Positions 15,929-23,967 of a stretch of 37,506 nucleotides of DNA are shown piece after piece. The notes beneath the pieces were generated by a model. It saw only the letters and a program-made list of their open reading frames with translations. It searched no databases and had not been told where the DNA came from. The DNA is from JABMRP01 sp964444795 (GTDB lineage: Bacteria; Planctomycetota; Planctomycetia; Pirellulales; Thermoguttaceae). The DNA lies in contig CAYUIQ010000063.1 in the NCBI GenBank assembly GCA_964444795.1, positions 1 through 37,506 on the forward strand, written 5' to 3'. Position 1 is the stretch's first letter, and each line of letters begins with the position of its first letter. The position numbers were made by a program, and so were the translations under genes.

Positions 15929-15939
15929 TCCCCTGTCAA
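15910..15939 (-). promoter_or_regulatory. Sigma70-type promoter of imuAB
   Basis: On the minus strand a perfect TTGACA (15939-15934) is followed after 18 bases by TACAGT (15915-15910), a 4/6 match to TATAAT. The LexA-like palindrome covers the -10 and the downstream half of the spacer. Confidence 0.65.
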
Positions 15940-16013
15940 TAGCTCTATCGGCCCGTGGGAGAAAAAAGTTCACCCCGGCCCTCGTTACGACGCAAATCGC
16001 GGGAGCGAGAGGG

Positions 16014-18605
16014 TTACCCGGGGGTCAGCGTATCATGCGACACTTGGGTGATGGCCGAGTCGGGGGGAAGCTCGACCGGCTCGATGCTCTCCAGGGCCTT
16101 CTTCACGCGATCGCGAAGGCCGTTTTCCCAGAGCGCGTCGAGCACGTCGCCCAGTGCTTCTTCGATTGGTTTGTCGCGCCCGCGGCGCAGCACCTCGACG
16201 ACCTGCCGGAATCGCTTCGCCTCTTCGGCGTCGAGCGACTCGGCAATCGCCCGGATCCCCGGGTCGTCCATGTCGCGAAGCACCGTGGCCACGTGCAACA
16301 CGGACTTGCCGATGGGGAAGTCCTTGTTCAACAGCGGGCGGTAGTCGTTGCGGAAGGCGTCGAGCGAAAGCCGGGCGAGCCCCATCTTGGCAAACACATG
16401 CGCGGCGTTGGGATTAACCCGATCGAGAAGCGAGGCCACGGTCAGGAAACAGATCGGCCCGGTCGATTGGGAAGTCGCAATGGCGGAAAGCGTCCGGTCG
16501 GCATATCGCGGCTCGCCGCCGACAACCAGCGCCGTCTCGCGCCACACGACCCACGGCCAGCTCAGGCGAGGGAAGAGGTCGTCGGCATACATCAGGGCCA
16601 GCCGGCCCCAGAAATTCCCCGAGAGAACCGACGCGGCCGGCATATTGCCCGCGCCGTCCAGTCCGCCGGGAATCGAAAACTCGTCCTCGTCGTCGGTCTT
16701 GTCGTCGGCCACCAGATCGTCCAGCGGCCCAAGCGCGCCGGCATCGATTGCCGAGGCGGCGATTTGCAGCGTGGCAAGCTGCCGGGCATCGAGCCCCAGT
16801 TGCTTCCATGCCATCGTCTCCCGGCAGACGAATCCCAGCAGCGTACTAATCGGACGGCGATCGTCGAAGTCGTTGGCGTAATCGGCCGAAACCGCTTGGA
16901 TCTTGCGCAGACGTTCGCCCATGGCGTTCTTCTCGAATCGGATCCGAACACCGAATGGCTCCTTCGACTCGGCCTTCTCCGGACGGAAATCCAAGTCGAT
17001 CAAACGTCCCGAGGAAGCCTCGACCCGCCACACATGCCCCCGGGAATGGAGAGTCAAGATTCCCTGCCGACTTTCGCATTTCGCGTCATGCTCGTGGACC
17101 ATGGCAAGGAAATGGCACGGGTCGAGTTTCAACTGCAGCCGAAACGGCGCATCCGCCGATGCGTCTTCGCTGGTTACCCCGACGCCGAAATGGACGGTCT
17201 GCCGGTACGGTCGCCGGGGATCGTCCGGCTCTTCCGTCATACTTAGCTTGATCTCGGCCACGGCACAGGCCTCGTCAAACCGGGTTTCGAATTTGCGCTG
17301 CCGTGTGTTCGAGTAGAGCCCGGCGTGGCCGTCGGCCGCCGCAAGCGCCAAATCGAAATCGCCCAGACCACCGGGCTTGCCGTACGTCGCGGCCACTCCA
17401 CGGTTGGGAGAAACGAACATTTCGAATTCCGCGCCGGGGCGGTCGCCCAGCGATATGGAAACGATCATGTCGCTTTGCCATCGGGCCGGGTTGGCTATCC
17501 AGTCGCGACATGCCAGCATGGCCGTTTCCTCGGCCGACAGCGGCTCGCTCAACCGCGGTGCCTTGGGGTATTCGGCCACGTCGATCTTCAGCCAAAGCGG
17601 TTCGCCTTCGGTTTCCGGTTTTTGCGGCTCGACGGAGTAGCTCACAAATCGACCCGACCGCCAGAGCCGCCGTGCGACGCGAACCTGCTCCTGGCGGTCG
17701 AGAACCATGCCCGGCTCCAGGGCGAGATACTCGAGGATCTCCCGGTCGCTGTTCTTCTCGTTGCCTTCGATTTCGATCCGCGCGATTTCGGCCTTGGGGC
17801 CTTCGTCGGTAATGTCGATCCGCAGGTCGGCCGTCGGACGCTCCTTGTTCTTACGAGGAACGACCCGCGGGTCGAACGTGGCGAAATGGTACCCGAGGTC
17901 GGCCATGGCGGCGGCAATCTGGCGCCGGAGTTTCTTGCCCGACGCTTCGGCAAATGGTGCCGGCTCGCCCGGTTGCCAGACGGGGTCCTTGAGTTCGACC
18001 TCCTTGCCGTCGCGATCAACCCAAGTGGCCTCGGTCTTGCCGTCGACGCCCTCGAAGAGGACCGACGTGGCGTCTGTCGGCAGATACGGTCTGGTCAACC
18101 GTTCGACGAGTAACTCGACCACCATGCGGTCGGCGCCCGTGATCTTCACCTCGCCGCACGTAAATCGAGGCCCCTCTTCGATCGTCAGTTGCAGCGAGCG
18201 AACGAGCCGCTGCGCCCCGCCCTTGGAGCCGGGGTCCGATCCAACGCCGATGACTTGGGCGACCGCCACTTTCACATCGGGGAACCCTTCGTTGCGGTAG
18301 CCGGCCAGCGTGGTCTCCCGCAGGACACCCGCATACTGGCTCACACCGGCCGCGGGATGTGCCGCGAGCATCACGTTCCAATTGCCCAACAGGGCGTCGG
18401 TAATCGCCTCGGGCGTGAATGTTTCGGCGCCTTCGATTTCGATCTGTCTCGGATTCCCCCAAGCGCCGATGGGCACCTCGCGAGCCGGCTGCGGCGGCTG
18501 CTCGCCATTAGACCTTGGCTCTTCATCGCCGAATGCCGACGACGAAAGCCCCAACAGCACGACCCCGCAAAGCCACGCCGAAAGCCACATCCGTCTTGAT
18601 TCGTT
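16014..18605 (-). CDS. Exported protein with POTRA-like repeats, no visible barrel
   Basis: This is an 863-residue exported protein. The ATG at 18605 opens a signal peptide (MNESRRMWLSAWLCGVVLLGLSSSAFG); sequence further upstream in frame is repeat-derived. The N-terminal third contains POTRA-like units: RQIEIEGAETFTPEAITDALLGN (about 53-75), a second around CGEVKITGADRMVVELLVERL through the segment ending ADLRIDITDEG (about 145-262), and a clear one, IARIEIEGNEKNSDREILEYLALEPGMVLDRQEQVRVARRLWRSGRF (about 268-315). BamA/TamA-type proteins have such repeats before a C-terminal beta barrel, but here the remaining 540 residues look soluble and lack the terminal aromatic barrel strand. The function is unknown; a periplasmic scaffold is possible. 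It is monocistronic. Confidence 0.72.
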   Translation of the reverse strand, partial: NESRRMWLSAWLCGVVLLGLSSSAFGDEEPRSNGEQPPQPAREVPIGAWGNPRQIEIEGAETFTPEAITDALLGNWNVMLAAHPAAGVSQYAGVLRETTLAGYRNEGFPDVKVAVAQVIGVGSDPGSKGGAQRLVRSLQLTIEEGPRFTCGEVKITGADRMVVELLVERLTRPYLPTDATSVLFEGVDGKTEATWVDRDGKEVELKDPVWQPGEPAPFAEASGKKLRRQIAAAMADLGYHFATFDPRVVPRKNKERPTADLRIDITDEGPKAEIARIEIEGNEKNSDREILEYLALEPGMVLDRQEQVRVARRLWRSGRFVSYSVEPQKPETEGEPLWLKIDVAEYPKAPRLSEPLSAEETAMLACRDWIANPARWQSDMIVSISLGDRPGAEFEMFVSPNRGVAATYGKPGGLGDFDLALAAADGHAGLYSNTRQRKFETRFDEACAVAEIKLSMTEEPDDPRRPYRQTVHFGVGVTSEDASADAPFRLQLKLDPCHFLAMVHEHDAKCESRQGILTLHSRGHVWRVEASSGRLIDLDFRPEKAESKEPFGVRIRFEKNAMGERLRKIQAVSADYANDFDDRRPISTLLGFVCRETMAWKQLGLDARQLATLQIAASAIDAGALGPLDDLVADDKTDDEDEFSIPGGLDGAGNMPAASVLSGNFWGRLALMYADDLFPRLSWPWVVWRETALVVGGEPRYADRTLSAIATSQSTGPICFLTVASLLDRVNPNAAHVFAKMGLARLSLDAFRNDYRPLLNKDFPIGKSVLHVATVLRDMDDPGIRAIAESLDAEEAKRFRQVVEVLRRGRDKPIEEALGDVLDALWENGLRDRVKKALESIEPVELPPDSAITQVSHDTLTPG

Positions 18606-18739
18606 CATGGTCGTATCCGATACCTTGGAGTCATGGAAACGGGCTCGGCACTCCCGGCTACCCCGCGGGAAAATACCCCTGCCGCCCGGCGCCGTATGAT
18701 GGCACAGATTCGACTGGCGTACAAGGCGGTTTTCCAACT

Positions 18740-18765
18740 CGTTACGACGCTTCCGCGTCGTAACG
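18740..18765. repeat. CGTTACGACG hairpin (CTTCCG loop)
   Basis: Perfect 10-bp arms 18740-18749 and 18756-18765 around loop CTTCCG. This is the same family as the pair at 9585-9725. Confidence 0.85.
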
Positions 18766-18777
18766 CACGGGCTACAT

Positions 18778-18967
18778 GAATCCCGCCGGCTTGCCCGGCG
18801 GATCATTCGGTTTCCTACTACAGAACGGCGGGATTTCCTGTTGTGAGGCAAGGCCCGTTGTAGCGAGAAGCCGAACGATCCGCCGGGCAAGCCGGCGGGA
18901 TTTCCTGTTGTGAGGCAAGCCTCGGTGTAGTGAAAAGCCGAACGATCCGCCGGACAAGCCGGCGGGA
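18778..18967. repeat. 67-bp tandem repeat with an inverted partner
   Basis: The unit starting CGGCGGGATTTCCTGTTGTG begins at 18826 and 18893, and a third partial unit starts at 18960, giving a period of 67. Each unit ends with GCCGAACGATCCGCCGG. An inverted copy of that junction lies at 18779-18810, with one mismatch to 18871-18902. The array can therefore fold into alternative large hairpins. Confidence 0.8.
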
Positions 18968-18973
18968 TTCGTG

Positions 18974-18997
18974 TATAACAACGAGGTACAAGTACCT
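18974..18997 (+). promoter_or_regulatory. Possible -10 element with adjoining palindrome
   Basis: TATAAC (18974-18979) is a 5/6 match to a -10. It is followed by AGGTAC-AA-GTACCT (18984-18997), a perfect 6-bp-arm palindrome that could be an operator just past the start of transcription. No good -35 is evident. It lies 35 bases before the beta-helix gene. Confidence 0.35.
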
Positions 18998-19031
18998 AGG
19001 CTAAACCACGAGAACATCGGAGAACCACATC

Positions 19032-20459
19032 ATGCGACTATTCGGCCTGACCGTTCTGCTCATCGGCAATCTCCTGGCCACCGGCACCGCGGCCGAGAAC
19101 CGGCGGTCGGTTCGCGATTTCGGAGCCGTCGGCGACGGCGTGGCCGACGATACGGCGGCCATTCAACGGGCGGTCGACGCGAAGATCGGCGACGTGTGGC
19201 TGCCGCGCGGCACGTATCGCATCAGCCGGCCCGTGACCGTCGCGCTGGATCGAGTCGGGCCCACGTCGCTGGTGGGCACCGGCACGGCCCGACTGTTGAT
19301 GACCGGGCCCGGGCCGACGATCCGGCTGATCGGCACACACCAGGGCACGGCCGATCCGCATACGGTCAAGCCCGAGATCTGGCAACGGCAGCGCTCGCCG
19401 CGGATCGAAGGCATCGAGATCGTCGGCGCCCACGAGGCGGCGTGCGGTATCGAGGCGATCGGAACAATGCAGTTGATCGTCTCCCGAACGGTCGTTCGCA
19501 AGACGCTGCACGCCATTCACCTAACCCAGCGCAACCGCAACGTGATCGTCTCCGACTGCCATCTCTACGAAAACCGGGGCGTCGGGATCTATCTCGACGA
19601 TGTCAATCTACACCAGATCAACGTCACCGGTTCGCACATCAGCTACAACGCCGGCGGCGGAATCGTCGTGCGCGCCGGGAACGTGCGCAACCTGCAAGTC
19701 ACCGGCTGCGATCTGGAGGGCAACCACTCGGCCGACGGTCCGGCGACCGCCAATATTCTGATCGACGGCCGCGGCGGAACCTCGGGCACGGCCGAAGTGG
19801 CCGTCACCGGCTGCACCATCCAGCACACCCACAAGGCGCCCGACTCGGCCAACATCCGCTTCATCGGCACCGACGCCGCGGACCGCCGCTGGGGGCACCT
19901 GACGGTGACCGGCAACGTGATGAGCGACGTGCAGGTGAACGTCGATCTGCAAAAAGTTCGCGGCGCGTGCATTACCGGCAACACGTTTTGGAAGGGCGTG
20001 CAACACGATCTTCGGGCCGTCGACTGCACGAACCTCGCGATCGGTCCCAACGCGATGGACCGCAATCCCCAGTATCAGGATCAGCAGTCGGCCAACGGCG
20101 GCGTGCTGTTGCAAAGATGCCGCGACCTGACGATCACCGGCCTGCACATCAGCGGCGTCCGTCGCGCGCCGGGCGGGTTGGTCTTGCGCGAGTGTCACGC
20201 CGCGAACATCACCGGCTGCACGCTTTTGGAATGCGAGAACACGGCCATCGCGTTGTTGGATACCCACGACACGCGCGTCTCGAACTGCCTGATCCGCAAC
20301 CATTTGCCCGACGAGGATGGCTGGAAGCCCATCACGGTGGTCGGCGGCGAGGGGAATGATGTTACTGGCAACACGGTAATCGATCGGCGGGAGAAGGCAG
20401 CGGCAGCCTCGTTTAACGCCCAGCCGGAGGCGCCGGCTCCTGTGGTCGTCCAGCGCTGA
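19032..20459 (+). CDS. Exported right-handed parallel beta-helix (pectate-lyase superfamily) protein
   Basis: This is a 475-residue exported protein; the ATG at 19032 has GGAG upstream and a signal peptide (MRLFGLTVLLIGNLLATGTAA). SVRDFGAVGDGVADDTAAIQRAVDA is the canonical start of the Pectate_lyase_3/GH28-like superfamily. Repeated turns follow with Asn/Cys ladders: ITGCTLLECENTAIALLDTHDTRVSNC, VIVSDCHLYENRGVGIYLDD, VTGCDLEGNHS. Such folds depolymerise or isomerise acidic polysaccharides, but the catalytic residues cannot be fixed by eye and the substrate is unknown. The last 16 residues or so (SFNAQPEAPAPVVVQR) are encoded by the left arm and loop of an inverted repeat (20411-20490). The native C-terminus was therefore probably replaced or extended by the insertion. 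Confidence 0.85.
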   Translation: MRLFGLTVLLIGNLLATGTAAENRRSVRDFGAVGDGVADDTAAIQRAVDAKIGDVWLPRGTYRISRPVTVALDRVGPTSLVGTGTARLLMTGPGPTIRLIGTHQGTADPHTVKPEIWQRQRSPRIEGIEIVGAHEAACGIEAIGTMQLIVSRTVVRKTLHAIHLTQRNRNVIVSDCHLYENRGVGIYLDDVNLHQINVTGSHISYNAGGGIVVRAGNVRNLQVTGCDLEGNHSADGPATANILIDGRGGTSGTAEVAVTGCTIQHTHKAPDSANIRFIGTDAADRRWGHLTVTGNVMSDVQVNVDLQKVRGACITGNTFWKGVQHDLRAVDCTNLAIGPNAMDRNPQYQDQQSANGGVLLQRCRDLTITGLHISGVRRAPGGLVLRECHAANITGCTLLECENTAIALLDTHDTRVSNCLIRNHLPDEDGWKPITVVGGEGNDVTGNTVIDRREKAAAASFNAQPEAPAPVVVQR

Positions 20460-20490
20460 GAAAGCCGGCGCCTGCGGCTGGGCGTTAAAC
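20411..20490. repeat. GTTTAACGCCCAGCC inverted repeat overlapping a stop codon
   Basis: The 28-bp arms at 20411-20438 and 20463-20490 match with a single mismatch; the loop is 24 bases and contains the TGA (20457-20459) of the beta-helix gene. The outer ends read GTTTAACGCCCAGCCGG. It supplies the last codons of the gene and could also work as a 3' hairpin. Confidence 0.88.
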
Positions 20491-20606
20491 GAAGACCCAA
20501 CAGCAACCTGCGAACCCCCCTCGCTCCTGCACTTGACGCCGCCGGCCGGTTCGCCCAGAATTGACCCCAGCAGGCTCCACTCCCCTCACACTCAGGAGGG
20601 AATCCA

Positions 20607-21488
20607 ATGGCATCTCGGATCGTCTTGGGCACCATCGCCGCGGTCGTGTTGGTGCTGTGCGTCGGAGTTCACTCTTCCGCTGCCGACGAAGGTGACAAAC
20701 CGCGGAAAGAAATCACCGTGGACCTTGGCGACGGGGTGACGATGAAGCTCGTGCTGATCCCCGCCGGGGAGTTCATGATGGGCAGTGGGGAGTCGGCCGA
20801 GGCGCTGGGGAAGGCTTGTGACTTACCCGCGAAGTTGTTTAAGGACGAACACCCGCAACACCGGGTGAAGATTACCAAGCCGTTCTACTTGGGCGTACAT
20901 GAAGTGACGCAATCGCAGTACGAGAAGGTGATGGGCAACAAGCCGTGGAGAGGCAGAACGAATGTGAGATACGGTGTGGAAGAGGGGCCGGAGTATCCGG
21001 CAACGTTTGTGAGTTGCGAGGACGCACAGGAGTTTTGCCGAAAGCTTTCGTCGAAAGAAGGCCGCACTTACCGGTTACCGACGGAGGCGGAGTGGGAGTA
21101 TGCATGTCGGGCGCGCAGCAAGACTCGTTACTGCTATGGCGACGACGAGTCGGAGCTTGGCACGTATACGTGGTACGGCAAGAATGCGTGGAACGTTGGC
21201 GAGGAGTTTCCCCACCGGGCGAAATTGAAGCTTGCGAACGCCTGGGGCTTGTACGATATGCACGGCAACGTTTCGGAGTGGTGCGAGGACTGGTACGGTG
21301 GGGATTACTACGAGGATTCCCCGGCGGCCAATCCTACGGGGCCCAAAACAGGCTCGTACCGCGTGTATCGTGGCGGCGGTTGGCACAACTTCGCGTCGTT
21401 CTGCCGGTCGGCGTTTCGCCTTAGCTCTTCGCCGGGCGCTCGCATCCACTGTCTCGGATTCCGCGTGGCCCTAGTTCCGGCGGAGTGA
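20607..21488 (+). CDS. Exported formylglycine-generating-enzyme-like (SUMF1/FGE-sulfatase domain) protein
   Basis: This is a 293-residue exported protein; the ATG at 20607 follows GGAGG. Signal peptide: SRIVLGTIAAVVLVLCVGVHSSA. Residues about 45-293 are one FGE-sulfatase domain: LVLIPAGEFMMGS, FYLGVHEVTQSQYEKVMG, YRLPTEAEWEYACRA, LYDMHGNVSEWCEDWY, RVYRGGGWHNFASFCRSAFR, GFRVAL. True formylglycine generators need a copper-binding cysteine pair in the RGGSW-C...C segment. Here the first position is not Cys (GGGWHNFASFC), so sulfatase activation is unlikely. Many planctomycete members are probably binding or other modifying proteins. A small membrane protein follows closely, perhaps co-transcribed. 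Confidence 0.9.
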   Translation: MASRIVLGTIAAVVLVLCVGVHSSAADEGDKPRKEITVDLGDGVTMKLVLIPAGEFMMGSGESAEALGKACDLPAKLFKDEHPQHRVKITKPFYLGVHEVTQSQYEKVMGNKPWRGRTNVRYGVEEGPEYPATFVSCEDAQEFCRKLSSKEGRTYRLPTEAEWEYACRARSKTRYCYGDDESELGTYTWYGKNAWNVGEEFPHRAKLKLANAWGLYDMHGNVSEWCEDWYGGDYYEDSPAANPTGPKTGSYRVYRGGGWHNFASFCRSAFRLSSSPGARIHCLGFRVALVPAE

Positions 21489-21517
21489 GCAAGAAAAGAA
21501 AACAGAGGTCGAATACA

Positions 21518-22090
21518 ATGCCCCAACCAACAACCCCTCCCAATTGGCTCGAATTGTGCAAATGGGCAACCGACCGTTTTGACAAACGTCGCTCATACCA
21601 GTGGAAAATCACACTCGGGTTCTGGGCCGTTCTATTGGCAAGCGCGACCGGGTACGTTGATTTCCAGCCCGCGGCCATTTCCGCCGGTTGGTGGACTCTT
21701 GCGTGGCTGGCGTTCACGTTTCTCTGGCTGCGTGGCTCATGGGTCGCGGGCGAAAATGACAAGAACCGTGCCGAGGAATATCTGAAGCTGGCCACGGGCC
21801 GCAAAACAGAACACGTCGACCCGCCCAAGATCGACGCCGGCCAGTGGCGGTTCTGGTTCGGGTTCCTACCGACCTGGGCCGCACCCTTTCAGTCTCTAGC
21901 AACGGCCGGAATCATCTTGGCGATTTCCAAAGGTCCGCGAGGCAAGCTCGGCTTCCCCGATTCCCTGATCGACTTCTGGTGGGGAACGCACCTTCTGGTA
22001 ACGTGGGGGCTCGTGACCATCGTAGCCGTCGTTGGTCTGTGGGGCGCTTGGCGGCTCTGCGTTTGGCGGCAGGAAGGCCGGAAAACGTAA
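21518..22090 (+). CDS. Small multi-pass membrane protein of unknown function
   Basis: This is a 190-residue protein that I do not recognise. The ATG at 21518 has GAGGT 8 bases upstream; a GTG at 21485 that overlaps the preceding stop codon (GTGA) is an alternative giving 11 more residues. Four hydrophobic segments are visible: ITLGFWAVLLASATGY (about 31-46), WWTLAWLAFTFLWLRGSWV (about 57-75), AAPFQSLATAGIILAI (about 120-135) and LLVTWGLVTIVAVVGLWGAW (about 159-178). It has a Trp-rich composition. The first cytosolic part is charged (WATDRFDKRRSYQWK). The short distance to the FGE-like gene suggests one transcript. Confidence 0.6.
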   Translation: MPQPTTPPNWLELCKWATDRFDKRRSYQWKITLGFWAVLLASATGYVDFQPAAISAGWWTLAWLAFTFLWLRGSWVAGENDKNRAEEYLKLATGRKTEHVDPPKIDAGQWRFWFGFLPTWAAPFQSLATAGIILAISKGPRGKLGFPDSLIDFWWGTHLLVTWGLVTIVAVVGLWGAWRLCVWRQEGRKT

Positions 22091-22215
22091 CCTCCGAAGT
22101 CAAAAGACCGGGGGGTTCCGCTACGGCGATGCGGAAGCGAGGGAATAGGAGGACCCAACGAGGGGGACTGGATCGCGGGAACGAAAGGGCGTGGGCAAGA
22201 AAATCGCTCGAAACA

Positions 22216-22245
22216 TTGCACATCCCAGGGGCGGCGGATTATGAT
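22216..22245 (+). promoter_or_regulatory. Sigma70-like promoter of the Gfo/Idh/MocA gene
   Basis: TTGCAC (22216-22221), an 18-base spacer and TATGAT (22240-22245, 5/6 match to the -10) lie about 117 bases before the start codon at 22362, in otherwise GC-rich DNA. It suggests a separate transcript for the oxidoreductase. Confidence 0.5.
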
Positions 22246-22361
22246 AAACGCTTCGGCCCGCGGTATCGAAACCGCCGAAACACGCGGCCCTAGCAGCCCA
22301 CCAACGAATTCCGCCTCACCTGAGGTTCGACAAGACGCACTCACAGCAAAGGAGATTCCGT

Positions 22362-23702
22362 ATGACCCAACCCACGACCACGCGACGTAACTTCCTGAAA
22401 AAATCGGCGGTTGCCGGTGCCGCCGCCGGCGCGGTGCCGTACTTCCGGTGGAGCGAAAGCGCGTTTGCCAACGACTCGGCCAACGACCGGCCACGCATCG
22501 GCTGCGTCGGCGTCGGTAGCATGGGTAGCGGCGACGCCCGCGGCCATGCCAGCTTCGGCGATGTCCTGGCCGTCTGCGACGTCGACGCCGGCCGCGCCGA
22601 AAACGCGAAGAACGCCGGCAACATCGGCAAAGGCAAAGCCGACGCCTACACCGACTACCGCAAACTGCTCGATCGCGACGATCTCGACGTGATCAGCGTC
22701 GTCACACCCGACCACTGGCACATCAAGATCGCCGTCGAGGCGTTGGAGTCGGGCCGGCACGTCTTCAGCCAAAAGCCGTTGACGCTGACGCTGGAGGAAA
22801 ACCAGCTCATCCGCAACGCCTGCAAGAAGCACAAGGACAAGGTCTTCTTCATCGGCACCCAGCAGCGCAGCGACGGCGGCAAGTTTCTCCGCGCGGTGAA
22901 CATGGTGCAGAAGGGCCTCTTGGGCGACATTAAGAAGATCACCGTCGGCATCAACGGCGGGCCGCGTGGCGGTCCTTTCCGCAAGGAACAACCGCCGGAA
23001 AGCCTCGACTGGGACATGTGGCTTGGCCAGGCGCCCAAGGTCGAGTACATCAAGGAGCGATGCCACTACCAATTCCGCTGGTGGTACGAGTACTCGGGCG
23101 GAAAGTTCACCGACTGGGGTGCCCACCACGTGGACATCGCCACCTGGGCCATCGAGCACGACAAGCAGGGCATGGGCCCGATCGAGATCGACGGCAGCGA
23201 CGCCAACCACCCGGTGGACTTCGAAAACGGTTACCCGACCGTCGACGATTGCTACAACACGGCCCACGATTACGCGGTGAAGTGCAGATTTGCCAATGGC
23301 ATCGAGATGACCATCGACAGCCGCAGCGAAAACGGGATCCTCTTCGAGGGGACCAAAGGCCGCATTTTCGTCAACCGTGGCAAGATCACCGGCAAGCCGA
23401 TCGAGGAGAATTGGGACGAAGGCAAGTACACCGACGAAGACCGCGTCGCGCTGTACAAAGGCAAGCCGCACGAAGGCCACAAGAACAATTTCTATCGCTG
23501 CATCCGCGAGGGCGGGCTGCCGGTCTCCGACGTCTACAGCCACGTGATGGCGTTGAATACCTGCCACCTGGCGGCCATCGCTGCCCGGCTGAAGCGAACC
23601 ATCAAGTGGGACCCGCAAGCCGAGAAGATCGTCGACGACCCGCTGGCCGCGTCGTTCTTCGGCCGCGAGCGCCGCAAGGGATTCGACATTCTCAAGGTGT
23701 AA
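22362..23702 (+). CDS. Tat-exported Gfo/Idh/MocA-family oxidoreductase
   Basis: This 446-residue NAD(P)-dependent oxidoreductase probably acts on sugars or cyclitols in the periplasm. The ATG at 22362 follows AAAGGAG. The twin-arginine signal is TRRNFLKK (residues 7-14), then AGAAAGAVPYF and a likely cleavage near AFA. The Rossmann motif is IGCVGVGSMGSGDA (about 48-61). VVTPDHWHIKIAVEALESGRHVFSQKPL carries the conserved EKP-like motif, with Gln in place of Glu. GGKFTDWGAHHVDIATWAI is the family's substrate-side motif with HH. Planctomycetes have many such Tat-exported paralogues. With the DUF1080 and sugar-isomerase-like genes further right it suggests 3-keto-sugar chemistry (inference). A strong terminator follows. 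Confidence 0.93.
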   Translation: MTQPTTTRRNFLKKSAVAGAAAGAVPYFRWSESAFANDSANDRPRIGCVGVGSMGSGDARGHASFGDVLAVCDVDAGRAENAKNAGNIGKGKADAYTDYRKLLDRDDLDVISVVTPDHWHIKIAVEALESGRHVFSQKPLTLTLEENQLIRNACKKHKDKVFFIGTQQRSDGGKFLRAVNMVQKGLLGDIKKITVGINGGPRGGPFRKEQPPESLDWDMWLGQAPKVEYIKERCHYQFRWWYEYSGGKFTDWGAHHVDIATWAIEHDKQGMGPIEIDGSDANHPVDFENGYPTVDDCYNTAHDYAVKCRFANGIEMTIDSRSENGILFEGTKGRIFVNRGKITGKPIEENWDEGKYTDEDRVALYKGKPHEGHKNNFYRCIREGGLPVSDVYSHVMALNTCHLAAIAARLKRTIKWDPQAEKIVDDPLAASFFGRERRKGFDILKV

Positions 23703-23734
23703 GCCACGAGGCCAAGCGCCAAGTTACGCTTCTC

Positions 23735-23765
23735 GGGGCGAGGCACGTTCCTCGCCCCGTTTTTG
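23735..23765 (+). terminator. Intrinsic terminator after the oxidoreductase gene
   Basis: A perfect 10-bp stem CGGGGCGAGG (23735-23744) and CCTCGCCCCG (23751-23760), loop CACGTT, is followed by TTTTTG. It lies 32 bases after the stop codon. This is the clearest rho-independent terminator in the window. Confidence 0.9.
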
Positions 23766-23789
23766 TTGGTTCATCGGGAAATCCGGGAG

Positions 23790-23878
23790 GGTGCCTGGGG
23801 TCGAGCTGCGAGGAACGAGCGATGAGCCCCCAGATCGCAACAAACTGGGGGCTCGCTGCGCTCGACCCCAGGCACCCC
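23790..23878. repeat. GGGTGCCTGGGGTCGAGC inverted-repeat element (copy 1, complete)
   Basis: An 89-bp element with perfect 18-bp terminal inverted repeats (23790-23807 and 23861-23878) and an inner inverted pair GAGCCCCCAG / CTGGGGGCTC (23825-23834, 23846-23855). It is a non-coding MITE-like unit between convergent genes. Other copies are at 35664-35709, 36471-36515 and 37450-37506. Confidence 0.88.
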
Positions 23879-23967
23879 CATTCCCAAATACGCCGAGAAT
23901 CCCTGATCGACCCTTCTTCAACAGGGTGATGGCCGCCGCTGATGTCGTGGACAATCGGCCGGCGCGT

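Larger units (their letters stand above)
18606..19031. other. Intergenic region of repeats upstream of the beta-helix gene
   Basis: No gene is supported in these 426 bases. They hold a CGTTACGACG hairpin (18740-18765), an inverted and tandem repeat array (18778-18967) and, next to the rightward gene, a TATAAC-like -10 with an adjoining palindrome (18974-18997). Confidence 0.55.

Noticed and set aside
20607..21488. Functional sulfatase-activating enzyme
   Set aside because: The first of the two catalytic cysteines is missing in the RGGGWHNFASFC segment, and no sulfatase gene is adjacent.
22091..22150. Another copy of the CGTTACGACG hairpin around TCCGCTACGGCGATGCGGAAGCGAGGG
   Set aside because: Stem pairing is too degraded to support as a family member.
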